Below the pieces are notes generated by a model that saw only the letters and a program-made list of their open reading frames with translations, had not been told where the DNA came from and made no database searches. The position numbers and the translations under genes were made by a program. Below are positions 25,982-33,126 of a stretch of DNA of 33,126 nt, one piece after another. The DNA is taken from positions 1-33,126 of the forward strand of contig JANXVY010000093.1 in assembly GCA_025351425.1 (NCBI GenBank), given 5' to 3'. Each line of letters starts with the position of its first letter. Position 1 is the first letter of the stretch. This stretch comes from Hyphomicrobium sp. GTDB taxonomy: Bacteria; Pseudomonadota; Alphaproteobacteria; Rhizobiales; Hyphomicrobiaceae.

Positions 25982-28360
25982 TCAGCGCGGGGGCGTCAGG
26001 TCGTAGCGGATACCCGCCAGAACCAGAAATTCGTTTTGAATTTCCTTGCCGATCGGCGAGTTGGTGATGCCGAGCCTGCCGCCGAGTTCAAGTTCGAGCA
26101 TGGTATCGGGGCGCGCGGCGTAGGTTGTGCGCACAGACGGAATAACCTGATATTCGTTGCGCGGCTCGGTCTTATAGACCGCGTAGCCGAAACGCAGCGT
26201 CGGATTGACACGCCAATCCTGATTGATCGGATAGTTCATGCCAAGTTCAAGCATATAGCGGTCGGACGCCAGCGTATTGGCATAGCGCAAACCGCCGCTG
26301 ACATTATCGCCGTCATTGAATACGCCAGAGGCGCTGAGCTGGCTCGAGGCGTAGTAGGCCATGCCCGTCGAAGCGACCGCGTCGACGCCGCCTGAGGCCG
26401 GCGTGCCCGTGAGATAGTTCAAGGTCAGATCGGACGACCATTGCAGCCAACTGTTGAGCGGCTTGGAATAGGAACCTGTGCCCGTGTAGCTCTGCGCGGT
26501 TCGGTCGACGGCAAGCCGGTCGATCTCCGCGCCGCTGTAGCGCCGCAGCAGGTCCGTGAGGGTGTAGACGCCTTGACCAAGCAGCGCGTTGGAAGACAGT
26601 AGAATAGGCGCACGACGGTAATCGAGGTTGATGGACGCCGAAGACTGGTCGGCAAACATCGTATTGCCGGTGAAAACCGTGCTGTTGATCTCGCCGAAAT
26701 GGATGTCGTATTCGACGGCACCGTACCCTGCGCTGGCATCGCGCACGTAGCGGGCTTCCAAGCCGAGCGCCTGCCGGTCGACCATCCCGTCGGTGCGCTG
26801 CTCGATCACGTACCCCGTCGTTTCAAGCGCGTGTCCAAAGTGCACCATATCGGCGCTCGCACCATAGAAAGAACTGCGGCTTGCAAACGGCGTTTGGCTG
26901 CTCAGTTCGACCGGCGAGCCGGCAATGAAACCGACTTTGACCGCATCCGTCGCCTGATAAGTGAAGACGCCGCCGTCGAAACGACCTAGCACGCCGCCGG
27001 TCGTCGCCGATTGGCGGCCGATTATGGCGGACAGTCCGCTATCCTTGAGGCGGCCCTCGAAATAAAGGCTCGAAATGCGGGTTTCGTCCGCATTCTGTGC
27101 GATCAGGTTATTCTGCTGCGACGCCGAGAACTTGAAACGTCCACCATAGCTCGCATTGTCGAACCGGACATCGTAGTCGAAGTTGCTGAGGAATGCGCTT
27201 TGATAGGTCTGATAGGGATTTTCCCGGTCCCAGCCCACGTTGGTCCGCGGCGCCTGGATGAACCCGCTGCCGCCCTGGTTCAAGTTGTAGAAGGTCGACA
27301 GGCTTCCATAAGGAAGAATGGTCCAAGCGTCGGGCGACTTGACCGGCTGGAGGATCCGGGTGCCGTCCGTAGTAGCAGCGTTGCTGCCGTCAACACCCTT
27401 GCTCCCCGCGCGCGTGGCTCCGCCGAGATCGATCTTGGGACCCGCACCAACGACTGCGACACCCTGACTGGCAGCGGGCGGTAGCGGTGCAACCCCGCTC
27501 GCTGGTTTCGCGCCGTCGTCGATGGCCGCAAGACGCGCACGCACGCGCTCAACTCCAGGACCCTGGGTGTAGCGCACCAGGTAATCCTGATACTCGGCCT
27601 TCGCATGGGCGATCTGTCCGCGCCGCTCGCGCGCGCCCCCTAACAACTCCTGGGCTTCTTGACGATAGGCGCTTTCGCCGGCATCGGTGACCTTCGTCAA
27701 AAGCTGAACGGCGCGATCGGCGTTGTTCTTGTCGAGGGCGGCGCGCGCATCCACAACGAGCTGGACCGCATCCCGTGCGCTGACCGGGGCAGCCGCCACC
27801 GCGGCCTTGGCCTTTTGAGCCTCGAACATGCTGCTGCGCAGGCCGTTTCCACTAGGTGGCACGGGCCCCGTCGCAACGACAGCGGGATCGGGCGAGCATG
27901 ACGCGGTGCCCCCAGGCTCCGAGATCGCAATCAGCACGCTCTTGAAATCGATGCCCTGCGCAATTTTGAAAGCGACGTTGCGCTTGAAATAGATCTTGAG
28001 GGCCTGGCTGGCGCCGGCCGCCCGCTCGAACTCGATCGCATGAATGGCGGCGCGCTCGCTCGAGGGCGCACGCAATGCCTCGGGAACTGCGGCCGTCTTG
28101 AGATCGCCCGCGGTCTTATCCAACGGATTAATCTGAATTCGCACCTCGTCGCCCACCGCGGCAGGGAAATGGCTCTGGTATTGAATCCGCCCGTTGAAGT
28201 CGATCTTGACGACCGCGCAGCCCGCTTTCTCGGCAACCGATACCGTCGACAGCATCCGGTCGTTGCTCGCCTGGGCCCGCACGTCGACCGGCGCGACCAT
28301 GCACACGCACGCCACGAAGCGCGCCAGCGTGCAAAGCGAAGATCGGCGCTGCGCGACCAT
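25982..28360 (-). CDS. Outer-membrane beta-barrel protein with periplasmic TPR domain, partner of the multiheme cytochrome
   Basis: A 792-residue exported protein. The N-terminus is a signal peptide (basic QRRSS, hydrophobic LARFVACVCMVAP, cleavage probably after VRAQA). Residues about 35-165 are a beta-rich domain with NVAFKIAQGIDFKSVLIAIS, reminiscent of envelope-binding AMIN-type domains. Residues about 195-285 contain TPR-like helices (DARAALDKNNADRAVQLLTK). From about residue 340 the chain is alternating amphipathic strands with frequent aromatic residues, ending AGIRYDLTPPR, typical of an outer-membrane barrel. No CxxCH is present. It lies 415 nt downstream of the giant multiheme cytochrome on the same strand, so the two may work together across the outer membrane. 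I cannot assign a named family. Confidence 0.72.
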   Translation of the reverse strand: MVAQRRSSLCTLARFVACVCMVAPVDVRAQASNDRMLSTVSVAEKAGCAVVKIDFNGRIQYQSHFPAAVGDEVRIQINPLDKTAGDLKTAAVPEALRAPSSERAAIHAIEFERAAGASQALKIYFKRNVAFKIAQGIDFKSVLIAISEPGGTASCSPDPAVVATGPVPPSGNGLRSSMFEAQKAKAAVAAAPVSARDAVQLVVDARAALDKNNADRAVQLLTKVTDAGESAYRQEAQELLGGARERRGQIAHAKAEYQDYLVRYTQGPGVERVRARLAAIDDGAKPASGVAPLPPAASQGVAVVGAGPKIDLGGATRAGSKGVDGSNAATTDGTRILQPVKSPDAWTILPYGSLSTFYNLNQGGSGFIQAPRTNVGWDRENPYQTYQSAFLSNFDYDVRFDNASYGGRFKFSASQQNNLIAQNADETRISSLYFEGRLKDSGLSAIIGRQSATTGGVLGRFDGGVFTYQATDAVKVGFIAGSPVELSSQTPFASRSSFYGASADMVHFGHALETTGYVIEQRTDGMVDRQALGLEARYVRDASAGYGAVEYDIHFGEINSTVFTGNTMFADQSSASINLDYRRAPILLSSNALLGQGVYTLTDLLRRYSGAEIDRLAVDRTAQSYTGTGSYSKPLNSWLQWSSDLTLNYLTGTPASGGVDAVASTGMAYYASSQLSASGVFNDGDNVSGGLRYANTLASDRYMLELGMNYPINQDWRVNPTLRFGYAVYKTEPRNEYQVIPSVRTTYAARPDTMLELELGGRLGITNSPIGKEIQNEFLVLAGIRYDLTPPR

Positions 28361-28775
28361 TTGGACCGAACCTCACGGCTGGAAATAAACTGATTACAAT
28401 TTGGACTTGGAGGAACGCTAAAAAACCGACCTGAAGCCGAAGCTTCACGGCAACGAACGCGCCAACTCGACAACGGGACTGACGGCGGCCTGTAACGACG
28501 ACGGCCAATGGGGCCGGGCGGCTGACGCAACGCGTGCTGAATATTCGCGCCGGAGAATCAAGACGTGGGCACTCAGAAAAACGCTATCCAAGCGTGGTTA
28601 AGAAAATGCCAATGCGCGTTAATCCGCCTCCGGATTATCGGCTCGCGGGGCTATCGGATTACGTTGAATTGGATTGCAGGCATAAAGCGCACGTGCCCGC
28701 GAAGCACAAACAGTAATCGCACCGGCGCAGAGCGACTACACTCTGGGTTGCGACCGTTTCAATGCTGGGGCGGTG
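28361..28775. other. Intergenic gap between cytochrome and barrel genes
   Basis: No supported gene is present in these 415 nt. A perfect 7-bp inverted repeat, TAATCCG (28620-28626) and CGGATTA (28631-28637), with a 4-nt loop lies about 140 nt after the cytochrome stop, but no T-run follows on the minus strand. The gap is long enough for the barrel gene to have its own promoter; I see no convincing -35/-10 pair or FNR-type site. Confidence 0.5.
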
Positions 28776-31700
28776 TTACAGCGCCGGGCTGGTGATCCGG
28801 TGATATCCCGGACGGCGCGTCTTGATTGTCCGCATCGTCGGGTCGGTGTAGGTGTGGCAGGCTCCGGCACAATCGCGCAATTCGCTCAGCGTGTAGTTGA
28901 GGGGCGCAGGCGTGAGCGACTTCAGGTGGCGTTCCGGCTTGAAGCTGGTGGCGTGGCAGGCCGCGCAGCTCGGAGCGAAGGCCGGAGTCTTCCAGGCGGC
29001 GGTTTCCTGGTTTGTTGTGTGGCACGTGACGCAACCAAGATTGGCGAGATGGTTGCCAGGGTAGCGCGCCGAAGTGTGCCGGTAGGCAGGACTCCAATTC
29101 TTGGTCGAATGGCAGGTATCGCAGGTGCGATTGGTCAAGAAATGTTTGGGTGGCGCCTTGGGCGCCGCGGCGGCCCCCGTGTGGCAACTGGCGCACGTCC
29201 CAGTGAGCTGAGCGTGATTGACGCGTTGGGCCGCGGCAGCCACGCGCCACGTCGTGGAATTATGGCAATTTTCGCACGGAACAGCCGTTGCGATATGGGT
29301 GGCGGGTTTGCCCGTTGCCGAAGCCCCGTTGTGGCAGAGAGCGCAGACATGCGGAGCCGCGGCGTGATCGAACCGGGCAGGCTTCCAGGCCTTTGTCAGG
29401 TGGCAGCTGTCGCAAAGGTTCGAAGTCGGTAAGTGGCGCGGCGTCTTGCCCTTCGCCGCAACGCCGTTGTGGCACGAAAGGCAAGACCCGCGAACCTGGC
29501 CATGATCGACCAACGCGCCAGTTTTTGGCGTGACGCCAGGCACGATTAGTCCGGCCGGAGGAGTAAGCGTACTGGCACCGGGCGCGACCGGCGCGCGCAA
29601 TGGCTGCGCCACCGCCGTCTTGCCCTCGCTCGCCCAGGTCGTGAAGCTGTTATGACAGCTGCCCGTCATGCAGTCTGTCCCCTTATTATGGCTGGCGCTC
29701 TTCCACTTCGCAATCACGCCATTGTGGCACACGCTGCAGGGACCCACTTTCTGCGCGAGGCCGACACCGGGATGGTTCATCGGCGTGGCGGGTCCCCATG
29801 CGGTAAAGTTCGTCTTGGTGATCGCGAGCGTATGGCAGATCTCGCAGGCAGCACTGCCGGGGATCGCCGGCTTGGTCAGCGGGAGATGCACACCGTACGA
29901 AGACGCGCCCATCGCCAACGTACCGTTATGGCAGGAGGCGCAGCCCGTCGCCGAAAGCCCGGCATGGTTCATGGGCGTACCTGGTCCCCAGGCGGCAAAA
30001 TTGCTGGCCGAATGGCACAGTTCGCATGGCTGACTGGTCGGGATGTGCTTGGCGTAAGACGACAGTCCGAGGGCATTGGTGCCGTTGTGGCAGGCCGCGC
30101 AACCCGACGTGATGCCGGTGTGGTTCATGGCCGTGCCTGGACCCCACGCGACGGTGCTGGCGTGGCAAAGTTCGCAGGGCTGCGTGGTCGTAATGTGCTT
30201 TGCGTAAGCCGCCTTGCCGGTGGCGATCGTGCCGTTGTGGCAGGTCGCGCAGCCGGTTGTGATGCCGGTGTGATTCATCAAGGTTCCAGGACCCCAGGCG
30301 GCGAAATTCGTCGACTTGTGGCAGAACTCGCACGATTGGGTCGTGACCACGTGATTGGCGTAGGACGCCTGCCCCTTGGCGATCGTGTTGTTGTGGCACG
30401 TGGCGCAGCCGGTCACGATGCCGGTATGGTTCATCAACGTCCCTGGGCCCCAGGCGGCGAAGTTGTTGGCCGCGTGACACAGCTCGCACGCCTGCGTCGT
30501 GACTGGATGCTTGGCAAAGGACGCCTTGCCCAGCGCCAGCGTGCCGTTGTGGCAGGCAGCGCAACCCGACGTGATGCCGGTGTGGTTCATGGGCGTGCCG
30601 GGCCCCCAGGCTGTGAAGTTCGTCGCCGCGTGGCAGCTTTCGCATGGCTGGCTCGTCGCCACATGCTTGGCATACGAGGAGGTCCCGAGTGCGTTGGTGC
30701 CGTTGTGGCAGGATGCGCAACCCGACGCGATGCCGGTGTGGTTCATGGGCGTGCCCGGTCCCCACGCTGTGAAGTTGGATTTCGAATGACAGGCTTCGCA
30801 CGCGGCCGTCGTGACGATATGCTTGGCGTACGAGGCCTTGCCGAGCGCGTTGGTGCCGTTGTGGCATGTAGCGCACCCCGCCGTGATGCCGGCATGGTTC
30901 ATGGCGGTGCCGGGGCCGAACGACGTGAAGTTCGTGGGCGAGTGGCAGGTTTCGCACGCGGCCGTCGTCGGGATGTGAGTGGCGTAAGCTGCCATGCCCT
31001 TTGCGGTCGCGCCGTTGTGGCACGAGGCGCAGCCGGATGTGATGCCGGTGTGATTGAAGACTGCACCCAGAAACGTCACCTTGCTCGTATGACACTGCTC
31101 GCACGGCGCCGATGTGGTGATGTGTGACGTCGACTTGCCTTTCGCTATCGTCCCGTTGTGGCAGGTCGCGCAGCCAGCAACAATTGGCTGACTGTTGTTG
31201 TCGAGATGGCTGAACACCGCGCCCAGGAAGGTCGTCGTGCTGTAGTGGCAGTTTTCACACGGCAGCGTCGTTGAGACGTGCGTCGCCGACTTCGTCTTGA
31301 CGGCCGCAAACTGCCCGCCGTGACACGTCGCACACCCCGTCGTGATCCCGGCGTGGTTCATGGCCGTGCCCGGACCCCAGGCCGTAAAATTCGACACCGT
31401 ATGACAGGTTTCGCAAGGGGCGCTCGTCGGAATGTGGGTCGGATAAACGGCCTTGCCGAGCGCGTTGACATCATTGTGGCAGGCCGCGCAACCCGATGTG
31501 ATGCCGAGGTGGTTCATCGCCGTACCCGGCCCGAAGGCGACCGTGCTCTTGTGGCAGGTTTCGCATGGCTGGGCGGTCGCGATGTGCTTGGGGTACGCCG
31601 CCGTCGATTTGACCGCTGCAAATTGGCCGCCATGGCACGTGGCGCACCCCGCCGTGATGCCGGCGTGGTTCATGGCCGTGCCCGGACCCCAGGCCGCGAA

Positions 31701-33126
31701 GTTGGTCTTCGAATGGCACGTCTCGCAGGGCTGCGTGGTTGGAACGTGGGTGGGATATGAGGAAATCCCGACGGCGTTGGTACCGTTGTGGCAGGTGGCG
31801 CAGTTTGCGCTGATGCCGGCATGGTTCATGGCCGTGCCCGGACCGAATTTCGTAAAGTTCGTGTTCGAATGGCAGGTTTCGCACGCATTCGTTGTCGGAA
31901 TGTGGGTCGGATAGGCTGATTTACCGAGCGCCTGTGTCCCATCGTGGCAACTGGCGCAACCCGACGTGATCCCCGTGTGGTCGAACCCTGCGCCCAGGAA
32001 GCTGATGGTGCTCTTGTGGCAAAGCTCGCACGGCTGGGTGGTTGCGACGTGGGTCGCGGTCTTGCCGAGTGCCATGGTGCCGTTGTGGCAGCTGGCACAC
32101 CCCGAGGTGATGCCTGAGTGGTTCATGGCCGTGCCCGGACCCCAGGCGACAAAATTCGAGTTCGCGTGGCAGGTCTCGCACGGCTGGCTGGTCTGGATGT
32201 GGTTGGAATAGGAAACCTTGCCCTTGGCGAGCGTCCCGTTGTGACAGCTGGCGCAGCCCGATGAAATGCCGCTGTGGTTCATGGGCGTGCCCGGCCCCCA
32301 GGCCGTGAACTTTGTAATCGAATGGCAGGTTTCGCACGGCAATGCCGTCGGCACGTGATTGGCGAAGGACGCCTGCCCCTTGGCAAGAACCCCGTTATGG
32401 CAGGAGGCGCAGCCGCTCACGATCCCTAAATGGTTCATCGCCGTGCCGGGGCCAAAGGCAACGGTGCTGAAGTGGCATGTCTCGCACGGCTGCGTGGTCG
32501 GGACGTGGTTGGCGTACGCAGCCTTACCCTTGGCCTGAACGCCGTCATGGCAGGTCGCGCAGCCGGTCGTGATGCCGGTATGATCGAAGGTCGCGCCGAG
32601 GAAGCTCGTGGTGGAGTGGTGGCAGTTTTCGCACGGCAACGTTGTCGCGACATGGGTGGCAGACTTGGTCTTTACCCCGGCGAAGGCGCCGCCATGGCAC
32701 GCGGCGCACCCCGACGTAATGCCGGCATGGTTCATCGGTGTGCCCGGACCCCAGGCAGTGAAATTCGTTGCCGTATGGCAGGTTTCGCACGGCTGGGCCG
32801 ACGGGATGTGGGACGGATAGGACGTCTGGCCGAGCGCATTGGTGCCGTTGTGGCAGCTGGCGCACCCCGAGGTGATGCCGGTGTGGTTCATGGGCGTGCC
32901 AGGGCCCCAGGCCGTGAAATTCGTCTTGGAGTGGCAGGTCTCGCACGTCAGCGTCGTTGCAATGTGCTTGGGGTAGGACGCCTGTCCCTTGGCGAGCGTG
33001 CCGTTGTGGCAGGTGCCGCACGCAGCTGTAATGCCGGCGTGGTTCATCGGTGTGCCCGGACCCCAGGCCGTGAAGTTCGTGGTGGAGTGGCAGGTCTCGC
33101 ACGCGGCGGTGGTCGGGATATGCTTG
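28776..33126 (-). CDS. Giant multiheme c-type cytochrome, partial (N-terminus beyond window)
   Basis: The frame is open to the window edge; 1449 C-terminal residues are visible and the start and signal peptide lie outside. I count 52 canonical CxxCH heme-attachment motifs plus CMTGSCH (CX4CH) and CAGACH (CX3CH). The first 44 are arranged as about 22 repeats of 49-52 residues. Each repeat reads approximately [MN]H-x-GI-xxGC-x-x-CH-NG, a KGxxxYxxH[IV] stretch, C-E-x-CH, and NFxAWGPGT. Each carries two hemes and two further invariant histidines that could be distal ligands. A Pro-rich linker (about 29528-29640) separates the array from a less regular C-terminal domain with eight CxxCH and the CX3CH. 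Cytochromes of this type are periplasmic or extracellular electron carriers. The downstream outer-membrane barrel gene suggests a role at the cell envelope. Confidence 0.93.
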   Translation of the reverse strand, partial: KHIPTTAACETCHSTTNFTAWGPGTPMNHAGITAACGTCHNGTLAKGQASYPKHIATTLTCETCHSKTNFTAWGPGTPMNHTGITSGCASCHNGTNALGQTSYPSHIPSAQPCETCHTATNFTAWGPGTPMNHAGITSGCAACHGGAFAGVKTKSATHVATTLPCENCHHSTTSFLGATFDHTGITTGCATCHDGVQAKGKAAYANHVPTTQPCETCHFSTVAFGPGTAMNHLGIVSGCASCHNGVLAKGQASFANHVPTALPCETCHSITKFTAWGPGTPMNHSGISSGCASCHNGTLAKGKVSYSNHIQTSQPCETCHANSNFVAWGPGTAMNHSGITSGCASCHNGTMALGKTATHVATTQPCELCHKSTISFLGAGFDHTGITSGCASCHDGTQALGKSAYPTHIPTTNACETCHSNTNFTKFGPGTAMNHAGISANCATCHNGTNAVGISSYPTHVPTTQPCETCHSKTNFAAWGPGTAMNHAGITAGCATCHGGQFAAVKSTAAYPKHIATAQPCETCHKSTVAFGPGTAMNHLGITSGCAACHNDVNALGKAVYPTHIPTSAPCETCHTVSNFTAWGPGTAMNHAGITTGCATCHGGQFAAVKTKSATHVSTTLPCENCHYSTTTFLGAVFSHLDNNSQPIVAGCATCHNGTIAKGKSTSHITTSAPCEQCHTSKVTFLGAVFNHTGITSGCASCHNGATAKGMAAYATHIPTTAACETCHSPTNFTSFGPGTAMNHAGITAGCATCHNGTNALGKASYAKHIVTTAACEACHSKSNFTAWGPGTPMNHTGIASGCASCHNGTNALGTSSYAKHVATSQPCESCHAATNFTAWGPGTPMNHTGITSGCAACHNGTLALGKASFAKHPVTTQACELCHAANNFAAWGPGTLMNHTGIVTGCATCHNNTIAKGQASYANHVVTTQSCEFCHKSTNFAAWGPGTLMNHTGITTGCATCHNGTIATGKAAYAKHITTTQPCELCHASTVAWGPGTAMNHTGITSGCAACHNGTNALGLSSYAKHIPTSQPCELCHSASNFAAWGPGTPMNHAGLSATGCASCHNGTLAMGASSYGVHLPLTKPAIPGSAACEICHTLAITKTNFTAWGPATPMNHPGVGLAQKVGPCSVCHNGVIAKWKSASHNKGTDCMTGSCHNSFTTWASEGKTAVAQPLRAPVAPGASTLTPPAGLIVPGVTPKTGALVDHGQVRGSCLSCHNGVAAKGKTPRHLPTSNLCDSCHLTKAWKPARFDHAAAPHVCALCHNGASATGKPATHIATAVPCENCHNSTTWRVAAAAQRVNHAQLTGTCASCHTGAAAAPKAPPKHFLTNRTCDTCHSTKNWSPAYRHTSARYPGNHLANLGCVTCHTTNQETAAWKTPAFAPSCAACHATSFKPERHLKSLTPAPLNYTLSELRDCAGACHTYTDPTMRTIKTRRPGYHRITSPAL
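29724..33126 (-). repeat. Tandem array of about 22 two-heme modules (147-156 bp units)
   Basis: The cytochrome coding DNA is a long tandem array in which blocks such as CCGTTGTGGCAGG and GGTTCATGG recur on the plus strand every 150 bp or so. Typical units are 156 bp (52 codons); variants where WGPGT is replaced by FLGAxF or shortened to VAFGPGT are 147-150 bp. Units differ mainly at synonymous positions while Cys, His, Gly and Trp are kept, so the array looks maintained by selection and is not freshly duplicated. It continues past the window edge. Confidence 0.93.

Noticed and set aside
28534-28716. A 60-codon plus-strand frame in the cytochrome-barrel gap
   Set aside because: No ribosome site, no recognisable sequence and antisense to the direction of both flanking genes.
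29652-31127. A 491-codon plus-strand open frame opposite the cytochrome
   Set aside because: Its sequence is periodic (VVHGRAWTPG-type units) because it mirrors the heme repeat array on the other strand. It has no recognisable fold or ribosome site.
29724-33126. CRISPR-like or satellite interpretation of the regular 150-bp repeats
   Set aside because: Units are coding, in frame, and conserve Cys/His positions with synonymous variation. There are no short identical repeats alternating with unique spacers.

Overview
The window looks like chromosomal DNA of a high-GC alphaproteobacterium, most likely Hyphomicrobiales. The main reason is the block tsaD / hemC-hemD-mitofilin(Mic60)-hemY, an arrangement typical of that group. 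The genus cannot be fixed from the sequence alone. There is no rRNA, CRISPR array, recognisable insertion sequence or integrase.

Layout. (1) 1-7.2 kb is housekeeping: tsaD on the minus strand, divergent from hemC-hemD-mic60-hemY on the plus strand, then tRNA-Thr(CGT). (2) 7.4-17.7 kb holds a small secreted or membrane protein gene and then a minus-strand organosulfonate operon. In order of transcription this is an MFS transporter, a CoA-acylating sulfoacetaldehyde dehydrogenase (SauS-like), a two-subunit SucCD-type CoA ligase, sulfoacetaldehyde acetyltransferase (Xsc), acetate kinase, and a YeiH-type exporter split by one in-frame TGA. A LysR-type regulator is divergent from it. Read together: sulfoacetate uptake, activation to sulfoacetyl-CoA, reduction to sulfoacetaldehyde, cleavage to sulfite and acetyl phosphate, ATP recovery by acetate kinase, and sulfite export. 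(3) 18.0-24.8 kb is a second catabolic cluster: a D-threonine/3-hydroxyaspartate aldolase-family PLP enzyme, a GlcG-like protein and a 995-residue fused FAD/4Fe-4S 2-hydroxyacid dehydrogenase on the minus strand, divergent from a second MFS transporter and a FadR-type GntR regulator. It resembles a glycolate (glc) operon with an added aldolase. (4) 24.8-26.0 kb has no gene I can recognise. (5) 26.0-33.1 kb carries a TPR plus outer-membrane beta-barrel protein and, upstream of it on the same strand, an extraordinarily heme-rich cytochrome. The cytochrome runs off the window; the visible 1449 residues hold 52 CxxCH motifs plus one CX4CH and one CX3CH.

The strongest candidate for something little described is the giant two-heme-repeat cytochrome paired with the outer-membrane barrel, which could form an electron-transfer conduit. 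Second is the sulfoacetate operon, which uses an ADP-forming-type ligase and acetate kinase where the classical aerobic route uses an AMP-forming ligase and phosphotransacetylase. All functional assignments rest on motif and family recognition by eye; no database search was run.
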